Assembly: GCA_030145305.1 (NCBI GenBank)
Contig: JAQYVX010000004.1
Coordinates: 1 to 64,000, forward strand
Direction of reading: 5' to 3'
Origin: Halarcobacter sp.
Lineage (GTDB): Bacteria; Campylobacterota; Campylobacteria; Campylobacterales; Arcobacteraceae
DNA: 64,000 nt
Shown: positions 8,614 to 17,006 of the stretch, in pieces
How the letters are laid out: every line of letters starts with the position of its first letter
Numbering within the stretch: the first letter of the stretch is position 1
Program-made: the position numbers and the translations under genes
The notes under the pieces: model-generated
What the model was told of the DNA's origin: nothing
Seen by the model: the letters and a program-made list of their open reading frames with translations, nothing else
Databases searched by the model: none

Positions 8614-9220
8614 TAATAATCCCTTTCATCTTTTCAAATATTAAGTCACTTTTATAAATACAATTATCAAAATATCTACTTAAAAATTCACCATCTCCAC
8701 CTGTAAATATTATTTGCTTTTCTAAAGCTATTTCTTTTATTGGTAGTATGATAGATTTCAAAATAGAATAAGATATTGCATCTTGTGTACAAAGGGGGAT
8801 TTTATCTAAATTTACCTTTGTATTTATTTCATAGTCAAGTTTTAAAGATATCTGTTTGTATAATTTTTTTAAATTATTAATACCTGGAAGAATTATTCCA
8901 CCTTTATGCTTTGAATTTTTTATAATATCAACTGTAATTGCGCTACCTGCATCAACTATTATTGCATTTTCAAAGCCAAAACATGCCACTTTTCTATCTA
9001 ATCCCATACCTTGATAAGATGTTTGAAAATTTAAATATTTTTCTAAATCTATACAATGCACATAAGTATCTTTTAGTTTCCTACTTGCTTTTTCATTTAC
9101 TGAAATAAAATAAACTATTTCTTCATCAAAAACAGGTAACTTTTCATCTAAGAAATATTTTTGATGTTTCCCATTAATTGAAAAATGAAAAGTAGTATTT
9201 CCAATATCACATAAAATCAA
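8591..9220 (-). CDS. coaX: Type III pantothenate kinase
   Basis: A 209-residue ASKHA-fold kinase that phosphorylates pantothenate in the first step of coenzyme A synthesis. The phosphate loop is DIGNTTFHF near residues 5-13; DAGSAITVDI is the second conserved motif and TGGDGEFLSRY the third. It is at the short end for CoaX (about 210-260 residues). It overlaps hisG downstream (23 bases) and the upstream unknown gene (14 bases), indicating a tight operon. Confidence 0.85.
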   Translation of the reverse strand: MILCDIGNTTFHFSINGKHQKYFLDEKLPVFDEEIVYFISVNEKASRKLKDTYVHCIDLEKYLNFQTSYQGMGLDRKVACFGFENAIIVDAGSAITVDIIKNSKHKGGIILPGINNLKKLYKQISLKLDYEINTKVNLDKIPLCTQDAISYSILKSIILPIKEIALEKQIIFTGGDGEFLSRYFDNCIYKSDLIFEKMKGIINANNCIA

Positions 9221-9539
9221 CTCTTACACTCCATTTATTTTCTTTTAAAAATTTCTTAGCTTTAGAACAAAGTGGGCTTGAAATAAGCAACTCTTTTTTC
9301 TTAAAATTATGCTCTTGAAGTTGTGCTAATTTTTCACAAAGAATGATTAAATCTTCTGCATTTTTTCTAATAAATCTACTTTTTGCATTTATTAAAAATA
9401 TTGCATAATAATCTTTAAAAACAGAAGTAGCAACATAAATCTCTATTTTTTTTCTGCTTCCTAAATCTTTCACACTCACTTCTTTTATCTCTTTAAATAA
9501 AATATCTTTATTTAAATAATACTTTGTTAAATTTTTCAA
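9207..9539 (-). CDS. Small conserved-type protein of unknown function
   Basis: A 110-residue protein, Lys-rich, with no signal peptide or membrane segment and no motif I recognise. A single cysteine pair lies in LCEKL and SPLCSKAKKF. It is the first gene of the coaX-hisG-methyltransferase-FmdE group and overlaps coaX by 14 bases, so it is very likely a real gene. Function is unknown. Confidence 0.7.
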   Translation of the reverse strand: MKNLTKYYLNKDILFKEIKEVSVKDLGSRKKIEIYVATSVFKDYYAIFLINAKSRFIRKNAEDLIILCEKLAQLQEHNFKKKELLISSPLCSKAKKFLKENKWSVRVDFM

Positions 9540-9627
9540 ATATACCTTTCATTTTTATTCTTTGCATTATATATAAAAAATAGTTAGAACATAGACTTTA
9601 TAAAATTTATTTACAGTTTTTGTTTGC

Positions 9628-9633
9628 TATAAT
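9628..9633 (+). promoter_or_regulatory. Extended -10 promoter (TGCTATAAT) before the sensor kinase
   Basis: TGCTATAAT at 9625-9633 is a perfect extended -10 element, 22 bases before the ATG. No good -35 is present. Confidence 0.5.
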
Positions 9634-9655
9634 GAAATAACCAAATCAATTTATA

Positions 9656-12442
9656 ATGGGATTTATAGCAGTGTCGAATTTTATACGTTTTTTTTCTATT
9701 ATAATAGTAATCTTCTTTAACACTATAAGTGCTAATACAAAGCATTTTAAAATATCTTATGATCCAGATTTTGCACCTTTTTCTTATTTAGAAGAAGGAA
9801 AAGCAGAAGGCCTTTTAATTGACTATTGGAAACTTTGGGCAGAAAAAAATAATTATTCTTTAGATTTTAAAAATGGTAAATCTTGGACAGAAACAATATC
9901 TCTTGTAAAAGAAAAAAAAGTTGACTTTTTTATAGGAACTGCTCCTTATGAAAATTGGATGAAAAGTTCAGATACCTTTTATGAAAATCAAACTGCACTT
10001 TTTGCTTTAAAAGAAAACTGTGGGGATTTTGATAAAAAGGCCTCTTATATTATTGGAATAATTGGCGAAGATTATAAAAAAATGATTAATAAAAATTTTC
10101 CTAATTCTCAAATTATAGTTTATGAAAATTATAAAACAATATTAAAAGATTTTATCTTGAAAAAAATCGATTTAATATATGAAGACAAACTTGCAATTGA
10201 ATATTACACTTTACAAAATAAATATTTCCACAAAATACGTTCAATTCTTCTTTTAGAATCAAAAAATAAAATCAAAGCAATTTCAGCAAATAGAGAACTT
10301 ATTAAAATATTTAATAAGGGATTAAAAAATTTAACAAAAGAAGAATTATATGATTTAGAGAGTAAATGGATTATTAATAAAAGTGAACAATTTTATAAAA
10401 ATACGAAAGAATTAATCCTTACAAAAAATGAAAAAGAGTTTATAAAAAACAATATAATAAATATTTCTATTTCAGAAAATTGGTATCCTTTTTCTTTTTG
10501 GTCAAAAGAGAACGAAATAAGAGGAATCTCTCCAGAAATTTGGGAAATTCTTAGCAAAAAGGCTAAATTAAAAACAAAATATAATTTTACTGATATCTTT
10601 AATGAAGAATTAAATTCTATTGATAAAAAAACAAATGATGTGATTTTTAGTGCAGGAAAAGTAAAAGAAAGAAAAGAATACTCAATACATACAAAACCCT
10701 ATGCTATTTTCACAATTTCAATAGTTACCTTAAAAGATGAAAATTTTATTGAAAATATGGAGTTTTTATCTAATAAAAAAATTCTAGTTAAAAATAATTC
10801 TACTGTACATAAAATGTTAAAAGAAAAATATCCAAACTTAAAACTTATACCAGTTAGCACTATTAAAAATGGTCTAGAAAAAGTATCTAATTATGAAGCT
10901 TATGCATATATTGATACTAAAGCAAGTTTAAAATATAACATTGCCAAATTTGAATTTAATGACTTAAAAATAAGTGGAAATACGGGTCTTATTTTTCAAC
11001 TAGAAATGATTCTTAGAAATGATTCTAAAACTTTACAATCAATTTTAAATAAAGCAATTGATACGTTAGAAGAGGAAGAGATAAATTCTATAATAGAAAG
11101 ATGGGAAAATATTCATTTTGAAGAAACCTTTAATTATAGAAATTTTTGGATTATGTTAATCCTTGTCTTGATTATTATTCTTTTTTTAATTTATATAAAT
11201 CAAAGAAATATTAAAAAAAATAAAAACTTAAAATTTATAGTAAATGAAAGAACAGAAGAGTTAAAAGAATTAAATGCTCATCTTGAAGAACTTGTAAATC
11301 AAAAAATAAAAGAATTAAAAAGTGCAAATTCTTTACTTGATGAAGCCCAAGAAGTTGCTCACTTAGGAAGTTTCAATTATAATATTGAAAAAAATAAACT
11401 ATTTTGGAGTGAAGAACAATATAAAATTCATGGATTACATCCTAATGAAATAGTTCCAAGTATAAGAAGATTTTTATCTTATATTCATAAAAATGATAGA
11501 AAAAAAATAAATCTTAAGTACAAAGAACTTATTTCAAAAAAATCAAATAAAAAATCAACCTTTGAATATAAAATGATTATGAAAGATTACACTATAAAAT
11601 ATATTCAAGCAGCTATTAAAATAACAAAATTTGATGATAATTTAAAACCTTTAATTGTAGTTGGAACAATTTTTGATATAACAAAAGTAAAATACCTAGA
11701 ACTTGAAAAAAGAGAAAAAGATATTATCCTAGCTCAAAAATCAAAAATGGCAGCCATGGGTGAAATGCTTGAAAATATAGCACATCAATGGAGACAACCT
11801 CTTTCAGTTATTACAACCGCAGCTACAGGATTGCAACTTCAACTAGAATATACTAAAAATATCCCTGAAGAGATTTTAAAAGAAAATCTTATCTCAATCA
11901 ATAATCAATCACAGTATCTTTCTAAAACTATTGATGATTTTAGAAACTTTTTTCATCAAAATAGAGAAAAAGAAAAATTAAATATTGAAAACCCAATTAA
12001 TAAAGCCCTTTATCTCATAAATGCTAGAATCAAAAATGATAATGTAAAAATAGTAAAAGATATTAGTAATATAGTAGTTACAACTCTGGAAAATGAACTA
12101 ATTCAAGTTTTACTAAATATTATTAATAATGCAATAGATAAATTAAATGAAAAAAGTTATGAAAAATATATTTTTATCTCCACAAAAGTAATTGAGGATA
12201 AGTTAAAAATCTATATAAAAGATAATGGTCAAGGAATTCCTCCTGATATAATCAATAGAATTTTTGAACCATATTTCACAACTAAACATAAGGCTCAAGG
12301 TACAGGTATCGGGCTTTATATGTCTAATGAAATTATTACAAAGCATATTCATGGTACATTAAAAGTAAATAATGTCTCTTATAATTTTGAAGGTAATAAT
12401 TTTTCTGGAGCTTTATTTATTATTGAAATACCTTTAATATAA
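9656..12442 (+). CDS. Sensor histidine kinase with two periplasmic binding domains
   Basis: A 928-residue membrane sensor. An N-terminal hydrophobic signal (residues 6-26) is followed by two tandem SBP_bac_3-type domains at about 30-240 and 265-485 (each with the PDFAPFSY / ENWYPFSF type opening). A membrane helix at about 497-517 and a coiled coil precede a PAS domain at about 560-685. The dimerisation box MGEMLENIAHQWRQPL has the phospho-accepting His710. The ATPase domain shows the N box, DNGQGIP at 856 and GTGIGLYMS near 882. The layout resembles BvgS/EvgS but without receiver or Hpt domains. No response regulator gene is adjacent, so output is unknown. ATG 9656 has no clear ribosome site; GTG 9671, with GGGA upstream, is an alternative start that still leaves a full signal peptide. 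Confidence 0.92.
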   Translation: MGFIAVSNFIRFFSIIIVIFFNTISANTKHFKISYDPDFAPFSYLEEGKAEGLLIDYWKLWAEKNNYSLDFKNGKSWTETISLVKEKKVDFFIGTAPYENWMKSSDTFYENQTALFALKENCGDFDKKASYIIGIIGEDYKKMINKNFPNSQIIVYENYKTILKDFILKKIDLIYEDKLAIEYYTLQNKYFHKIRSILLLESKNKIKAISANRELIKIFNKGLKNLTKEELYDLESKWIINKSEQFYKNTKELILTKNEKEFIKNNIINISISENWYPFSFWSKENEIRGISPEIWEILSKKAKLKTKYNFTDIFNEELNSIDKKTNDVIFSAGKVKERKEYSIHTKPYAIFTISIVTLKDENFIENMEFLSNKKILVKNNSTVHKMLKEKYPNLKLIPVSTIKNGLEKVSNYEAYAYIDTKASLKYNIAKFEFNDLKISGNTGLIFQLEMILRNDSKTLQSILNKAIDTLEEEEINSIIERWENIHFEETFNYRNFWIMLILVLIIILFLIYINQRNIKKNKNLKFIVNERTEELKELNAHLEELVNQKIKELKSANSLLDEAQEVAHLGSFNYNIEKNKLFWSEEQYKIHGLHPNEIVPSIRRFLSYIHKNDRKKINLKYKELISKKSNKKSTFEYKMIMKDYTIKYIQAAIKITKFDDNLKPLIVVGTIFDITKVKYLELEKREKDIILAQKSKMAAMGEMLENIAHQWRQPLSVITTAATGLQLQLEYTKNIPEEILKENLISINNQSQYLSKTIDDFRNFFHQNREKEKLNIENPINKALYLINARIKNDNVKIVKDISNIVVTTLENELIQVLLNIINNAIDKLNEKSYEKYIFISTKVIEDKLKIYIKDNGQGIPPDIINRIFEPYFTTKHKAQGTGIGLYMSNEIITKHIHGTLKVNNVSYNFEGNNFSGALFIIEIPLI

Positions 12443-12489
12443 AAATTATACTTCTTTGTGTAAAATCCAATAAAATTGAAAGTAGCTTT

Positions 12490-13239
12490 ATGAAAAAAAT
12501 CTTAATCTTAGTTCTAATTGTTCTCTTTACAAGTAATATCTTTGCAAAAGAAAAAGTTATTGCAAAAATACCAGAAGCCTCGGGAATTTCTTACTCATAT
12601 AAATCAAATACTCTTTTTGTAGTAAACGATGAAGGCTCTATTTATGAAATAAGCTTAGAAGGCCAAATATTAAGAGAAAAGAAAATTGGAAAATTGGATT
12701 TAGAAGGTATAGCAGTTGATGATGAAAATAATCTTTTATTACTTGCTGTTGAAGGTGATGATGAGATTTTAGTTCTTTCAAAAAATAAACTAAAGAAGAA
12801 GCATAAAATCTCAATAAAAAGAGACTACAAAGGGGTAAAAGTTTTAAAAAAAGGTGATGATGGACTTGAAGGAATTGCCTTATACAAAAATAAAATTTAT
12901 CTCTCAAACCAATCAAAAAATAAATATCCAAAAGATGACTCTTCAGTTGTTGTAATTGTTGATTATGATTTAAAGAAAAAGAAACAAAAAATAGAAAATA
13001 TCATAAATCATGGTTTTATTGATATTGCAGGACTTACTTTTTATAATGACATTTTATTTATGATAAGTGATAAAGAGAACCTTTTAATCCAATATGATAT
13101 AAAACGAAAAAAAGCAATAAAAAAAGAAAAACTTTCTAAAAAATATGCCCAAGAAGGAATAACGTTTGATAAAAATGGCAACTTATATATTGCAGATGAT
13201 AATGGCCAAATATTAAAAATAGACAATTATAAAAAATAA
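12490..13239 (+). CDS. Exported SdiA-regulated-type beta-propeller protein
   Basis: A 249-residue protein with a clear signal peptide (MKKILILVLIVLFTSNIFA). The mature part has recurring blade-like units (SGISYSYKSNTLFVVNDEG, LEGIAVDDENNLLLLAVEGD, DGLEGIALYKNKIYLSNQS, QEGITFDKNGNLYIADD) as in the SdiA-regulated/YjiK family, probably a partial beta-propeller. The family has no firm biochemical role; calcium or phosphoester binding has been suggested for related propellers. It sits 47 bases after the kinase gene, and its stop directly abuts the ATG of the next gene. Confidence 0.75.
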   Translation: MKKILILVLIVLFTSNIFAKEKVIAKIPEASGISYSYKSNTLFVVNDEGSIYEISLEGQILREKKIGKLDLEGIAVDDENNLLLLAVEGDDEILVLSKNKLKKKHKISIKRDYKGVKVLKKGDDGLEGIALYKNKIYLSNQSKNKYPKDDSSVVVIVDYDLKKKKQKIENIINHGFIDIAGLTFYNDILFMISDKENLLIQYDIKRKKAIKKEKLSKKYAQEGITFDKNGNLYIADDNGQILKIDNYKK

Positions 13240-14028
13240 ATGAGTGAAAAACAAAAATTAACTAACCAAGAACAAACAAAAATTACAAGAGCTATAATAA
13301 AAGCAGCTGTTTTAATGCTTGAATTTGGAGCTGAGAGCACTTTAATAGAAAATACAGCACAGAGGCTAGGTCTCGCTTTAGGAGTTGACTCAGTTGAAGT
13401 ATCGTTGATTCCTTCAGCTATTGTATTAAGTACTCTTAGTAATAAACAAAGTCAATCTGTAACTACAACAAGAAGAGCACATCACAAACCTATTAATATG
13501 TCAATTGTCTGTGATTTACAAAAAATGTGTCAAGATTTAGAAAAATATAAATATGATGTGGATTTTGTGCTAAAAACAATGAAAGAAATCCAACCAAATT
13601 ATTATAATAGATGGCTTGTTGTCTTTATGGTTGGGTTTTCTTGTGCCTCATTTGCATATTTAAATAAAGCTGACTGGCAGGCTTTTGGCATTACATTTCT
13701 AGCCTCTTCACTTGCTATGTTTGTGAGACAAGAACTATCAAAAAAAAAATTTATAATGGTCATCACCTTTGGAGTAACAGCTTTTGTAGCAACACTAACT
13801 GCAAGTATAGCTCTAATTTTTAATCTAAGTTCAACACCTAATATTGCGCTATCTTCTAGCGTAATGCTACTAGCTCCTGGATTCCCTTTTATAAACTCTG
13901 TTTTGGATGCACTAAAAGGTTATTTAGCCATGGGTTGGGGACGTTGGTTACAAGCTGTATTATTGACAGTAGCTACTAGTATTGGCATAATTTTAGCTTT
14001 CACATTCTTAAGTTTAAAAGGATGGTAG
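13240..14028 (+). CDS. Threonine/serine exporter family, ThrE N-terminal (YjjP-like) subunit
   Basis: A 262-residue membrane protein. A soluble N-terminal part contains the conserved LMLEFGAESTLIENTAQRLG helix and the SVEVSLIPSAIVLST strand of ThrE; four to five membrane segments follow (about 120-262). The ThrE exporter is split here into two genes, as in enterobacterial yjjP-yjjB. The substrate is a small amino or dicarboxylic acid; threonine/serine is the usual annotation but cannot be read from sequence. The ATG follows the previous stop codon directly. Confidence 0.85.
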   Translation: MSEKQKLTNQEQTKITRAIIKAAVLMLEFGAESTLIENTAQRLGLALGVDSVEVSLIPSAIVLSTLSNKQSQSVTTTRRAHHKPINMSIVCDLQKMCQDLEKYKYDVDFVLKTMKEIQPNYYNRWLVVFMVGFSCASFAYLNKADWQAFGITFLASSLAMFVRQELSKKKFIMVITFGVTAFVATLTASIALIFNLSSTPNIALSSSVMLLAPGFPFINSVLDALKGYLAMGWGRWLQAVLLTVATSIGIILAFTFLSLKGW

Positions 14029-14499
14029 ATGAGTGAAATAATTATACAATATTTATTAAATGCCATTTTTGCAGCAATTCCTGCTCTTGGTTTTGGAATG
14101 GTTTTTAATGTTCCTAGGTATACTTTAATATATTGTGCTATTGGTGGAGCAATAACATTTTCAACAAGATATATTTTAATGGATTTTGATATACCAATAG
14201 AACTTGCAACATTTTTAGCTTCCACAACAATTGGAATTATTGCTCTATATTGGTCAAGAAAATACAAAGTTCCAAGACCTATTTATACTATTGCTTCAAT
14301 TATTCCACTTATTCCTGGAACTTATGCTTTTACAGCAATGATAAATTTAATAGATATGAATGCTCATGGAGTAACACCTGAATTAATTGTAATGTTTGTA
14401 GATAATGCCTTAAAAGCAATTATTATTTTAGCTGGAATTGGATTTGGATTAGCCTTGCCATCTCTTTATTACATAAGATACAATAGGCCAATCACTTAA
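14029..14499 (+). CDS. Threonine/serine exporter family, YjjB-like subunit
   Basis: A 156-residue, almost entirely hydrophobic protein with about five membrane helices. IPALGFGMVFNVPR near the start and PLIPGTYAFTAM near residue 90 are typical of the ThrE_2 (YjjB) domain. It starts immediately after the stop of the YjjP-like gene and the two probably form one exporter. Its stop lies 3 bases from the end of the convergent dedA-family gene, with no room for a separate terminator. Confidence 0.85.
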   Translation: MSEIIIQYLLNAIFAAIPALGFGMVFNVPRYTLIYCAIGGAITFSTRYILMDFDIPIELATFLASTTIGIIALYWSRKYKVPRPIYTIASIIPLIPGTYAFTAMINLIDMNAHGVTPELIVMFVDNALKAIIILAGIGFGLALPSLYYIRYNRPIT

Positions 14500-14502
14500 G
14501 TA

Positions 14503-15114
14503 TTATTTTTTTATAATTGTTTTTTTCATTTTTATTCTTATATAAAAAAGAATAAATACTCCAAGCAAAACTAATATTGATATAATAATAATCTTTAAAT
14601 ATTCATCTATTAAATCCTGATTTGAACCAATAAAATATCCTAAAAGTGCTAAAATTAAAACCCAAATTCCTGCCCCTAAACTTGTATACAAAGAAAACTT
14701 CCAAAGATTCATTCGGGCAAGTCCAGCTGGAAGTGAGATATATTGTCTAACAGCAGGGATAAGACGACCTGAGAATGTAGAAATATGCCCATGCTTTTCA
14801 AAAAAACTTTCCATTTTTTCTAATGTCTCTTCTTTTATTAATACATATTTACCATATTTACTTATAAACTTTCTACCAAATTTTATTGCTAAATAGTAAT
14901 TAAATATAGCTCCTGCTAGGCTTCCTGCTATTCCTGCAAATATTGCTATAAATAAATTCATTTCACCTTTATATGCTAGATATCCAGCGGGAATCATTAC
15001 AACTTCACTAGGAAAAGGGAAAAAGGAACTCTCTAAAAACATCATTACAAAGATACCAATATAACCTAATTGCGCAACCATAGTTACTACAAAATCTACT
15101 ATTTCATGAAGCAT
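14503..15114 (-). CDS. DedA family membrane protein
   Basis: A 203-residue inner-membrane protein with about five hydrophobic segments. [20 protein letters not shown] and the conserved [11 protein letters not shown]-type segment (here [20 protein letters not shown]) mark the DedA/VTT family. Members are linked to lipid flipping and membrane homeostasis. It is a single gene on the minus strand; about 250 bases separate it from rplS. Confidence 0.9.
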   Translation of the reverse strand: MLHEIVDFVVTMVAQLGYIGIFVMMFLESSFFPFPSEVVMIPAGYLAYKGEMNLFIAIFAGIAGSLAGAIFNYYLAIKFGRKFISKYGKYVLIKEETLEKMESFFEKHGHISTFSGRLIPAVRQYISLPAGLARMNLWKFSLYTSLGAGIWVLILALLGYFIGSNQDLIDEYLKIIIISILVLLGVFILFYIRIKMKKTIIKK

Positions 15115-15341
15115 TAATTTTTTCCTATTTAATTATTAATAAGGCAGAAGTTTATCTAAATAAAAATTAATTTCTTGAATTTAAATAATTTATATAATTA
15201 AGATTTTTCATTGTATTAAAATAGTGTCATTTTATTTTTATTTGTTTTAAAAAATTTGTTCTATGATAATAAATTTTGGATAGAATTATCCTGTGTGAGT
15301 TTTATGATGTAAGAAATTTGAAGTTTTTAATGTGAAAGTAA
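15115..15341. other. Intergenic region between dedA-family gene and rplS terminator
   Basis: AT-rich stretch of about 225 bases. It must hold the promoter of the minus-strand DedA gene. Apart from a small GGATA/TATCC hairpin near 15278-15291 I see no ORF, RNA gene or repeat. Confidence 0.4.
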
Positions 15342-15363
15342 AACTAAGGCTAAAGCCTTAGTT
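15342..15363 (-). terminator. Rho-independent terminator of trmD-rplS
   Basis: A perfect 9-bp stem (15342-15350 with 15355-15363, AACTAAGGC/GCCTTAGTT) and 4-base loop directly after the rplS stop, followed on the minus strand by TTTTACTTT. Confidence 0.85.
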
Positions 15364-15366
15364 GGA

Positions 15367-15726
15367 TTACTTTTTCTTAAGCTCTTTAATTCTTGCAGCT
15401 TTACCAGTAAGACCTCTTAGGTAGTGAAGTTTAGCTCTTCTTACTTTTCCTCTTCTTAGTACTTCAAAAGACTTAATTGAGTCTGAATATAATGGGAAAA
15501 TTCTTTCAACACCAACAGAGTTAGCTCCAATTTTTCTTACAATAAAAGTTGCTGAAACACCTTCTCCATGTCTAGCTATAACTATACCTTCGAAAGACTG
15601 AACTCTCTTTTTCTCACCTTCTTTAATTTCAATACCAAGTCTTACAGTATCTCCAGCTCTAAACTGAGGGATCTCTTTTGACTCTATTTGTGTTGCTTCA
15701 AAGCTTGCAATATATCTATTTTTCAT
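15367..15726 (-). CDS. rplS: 50S ribosomal protein L19
   Basis: A 119-residue ribosomal protein at the 30S-50S interface. [34 protein letters not shown] and the closing [20 protein letters not shown] are the family signature. The ATG overlaps the stop of trmD by 4 bases (ATGA), so it is translationally coupled to trmD, and a strong terminator follows. Confidence 0.97.
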   Translation of the reverse strand: MKNRYIASFEATQIESKEIPQFRAGDTVRLGIEIKEGEKKRVQSFEGIVIARHGEGVSATFIVRKIGANSVGVERIFPLYSDSIKSFEVLRRGKVRRAKLHYLRGLTGKAARIKELKKK

Positions 15727-16400
15727 TTCGTTTCCTTATTAGGTCTATAATATTTTGTTTTACAAATTGACATCTGGGATTTTAAGTCGGAAATTTTACT
15801 ATGATTTCCCTTTAAGAATTCTTTAACTACACTTAAATTTTGGAAATTCTCAGGTTTCGTAAAAGAAGGTGCTTCTAAAAGGTTGTTTTCATAGCTTTCC
15901 ATTACCAAAGAATCAGCATTTCCAAGAACTCCTTCAACATTTCTAGAAATTGCATCAGCCATTGTTAAAGATGGTAATTCTCCACCTGTTAAAATGAATT
16001 CTCCAATAGAAAACACCTCATTTGCATATTTTTCTATTACTCTTTCATCAATTCCTTCATATCTTCCACTTACAAAAACTATGTTTTTTTTCTTAGCTAA
16101 TCTTTTTGCATCATTTTGTTTAAAGGTTTTTGCAGCAGCTAAAGGAAAGATTATATAGACTTCTGGATTTTTTCTTTTGATTTCATCTAAACAATCAAAA
16201 AGTGGCTGACAAAGCATAAGCATTCCTGCTCCTCCGCCAACCATTTGAGCATCTACTTTTAAATGTTTATTTTTAGTGTAATCTCTTGGGTTATAAAATT
16301 CGTAAGAGATAAAATTTGCATCAATTGCTCTTTTTAAGATAGATTCGTAGAAATATGGTTCTATTAAATTTGGGAAAAGTGTTACAAATGTAAATTTCAA
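15723..16400 (-). CDS. trmD: tRNA (guanine37-N1)-methyltransferase
   Basis: Methylates G37 of tRNAs reading CNN codons, preventing frameshifts; a SPOUT-class knotted enzyme. [15 protein letters not shown] and the knot-region sequence [20 protein letters not shown] are diagnostic. The longest open frame begins at 16478, but its first 26 residues do not resemble TrmD; I place the start at TTG 16398-16400, giving [13 protein letters not shown] and a 225-residue protein, with AAGG upstream. In many bacteria trmD-rplS follow rpsP and rimM; here a plus-strand gene lies upstream, so the pair is separate. Confidence 0.93.
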   Translation of the reverse strand: MKFTFVTLFPNLIEPYFYESILKRAIDANFISYEFYNPRDYTKNKHLKVDAQMVGGGAGMLMLCQPLFDCLDEIKRKNPEVYIIFPLAAAKTFKQNDAKRLAKKKNIVFVSGRYEGIDERVIEKYANEVFSIGEFILTGGELPSLTMADAISRNVEGVLGNADSLVMESYENNLLEAPSFTKPENFQNLSVVKEFLKGNHSKISDLKSQMSICKTKYYRPNKETK

Positions 16401-16525
16401 ATTTGACCTTGGTTTTATTTTTTGAAATATTAACCTATTTTTATTAAAAAAGAAAGCTATTTTAATAATATTAAGCATATTTTTGATAGATTACGTAAAC
16501 TTAATATCTTAATGAAAGGAAAACA

Positions 16526-16867
16526 ATGAAATCGCCTAAAGGTTTTGGGAAAAACTATTTTACATTTTCTAGCATACTAGCTCACTCAATTCAAAGTAAA
16601 ATACAAAACCTAATAATAAAGGCTTTGCATACATTAAATAATAAAAGTTCAAAAGAAGATGATAATTATGATGAAAATGATCCTCCACTTGAAGAACTTA
16701 CTTTATGTATACAAAATAATTTTAATAAACCTTGTCACTGTGACTGCTTTTTTAAACTAAGAACACAGCTTTCAATATCACTTTTTAAATTTATTCCAAG
16801 ATGCCCTTATTATTGTAAATTTTTTGCATTTAGACGAACAGGGGTACATCCTCCATATATTCTTTAA
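16526..16867 (+). CDS. Small cysteine-rich protein of unknown function
   Basis: A 113-residue basic protein with a good ribosome-binding site (GAAAGGAAAACA then ATG). The N-terminal half is Ser/Lys/Asn-rich with an acidic stretch (EDDNYDENDPP, residues about 44-54). The C-terminal half carries six cysteines: one in LCIQ, three in CHCDC near 70-74, and two in CPYYC near 93-97. This resembles a metal or Fe-S binding pattern, but I recognise no family. It ends before a short hairpin and lies 139 bases ahead of metE. A functional link with metE is only positional. Confidence 0.6.
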   Translation: MKSPKGFGKNYFTFSSILAHSIQSKIQNLIIKALHTLNNKSSKEDDNYDENDPPLEELTLCIQNNFNKPCHCDCFFKLRTQLSISLFKFIPRCPYYCKFFAFRRTGVHPPYIL

Positions 16868-16896
16868 AACAAAACTATTAATTAAAATCAAGAAAA

Positions 16897-16920
16897 AGAA
16901 TAAGCTTCTTATTCTCTTTT
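16897..16920 (+). terminator. Hairpin after the Cys-rich gene
   Basis: An 8-bp perfect stem AGAATAAG/CTTATTCT (16897-16904, 16908-16915) with a 3-base loop, followed by CTTTT. A modest rho-independent terminator separating the small gene from metE. Confidence 0.55.
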
Positions 16921-17006
16921 AGGTTTCACTTCATTTATAAATTATTTTTAAAAGAAGAGAAAAATAGAGTTTCCATTAAAAAGGAAACAATTTAAAGGAT
17001 AAAATA

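Noticed and set aside
14029-14499. Frameshifted single ThrE gene
   Set aside because: Two clean ORFs with separate ATG starts abut each other exactly as in yjjP-yjjB systems, so this is a normal split exporter rather than a broken gene.
16868-17006. Possible SAM or B12 riboswitch before metE
   Set aside because: Only a short terminator-like hairpin and AT-rich sequence; none of the conserved riboswitch cores is visible.
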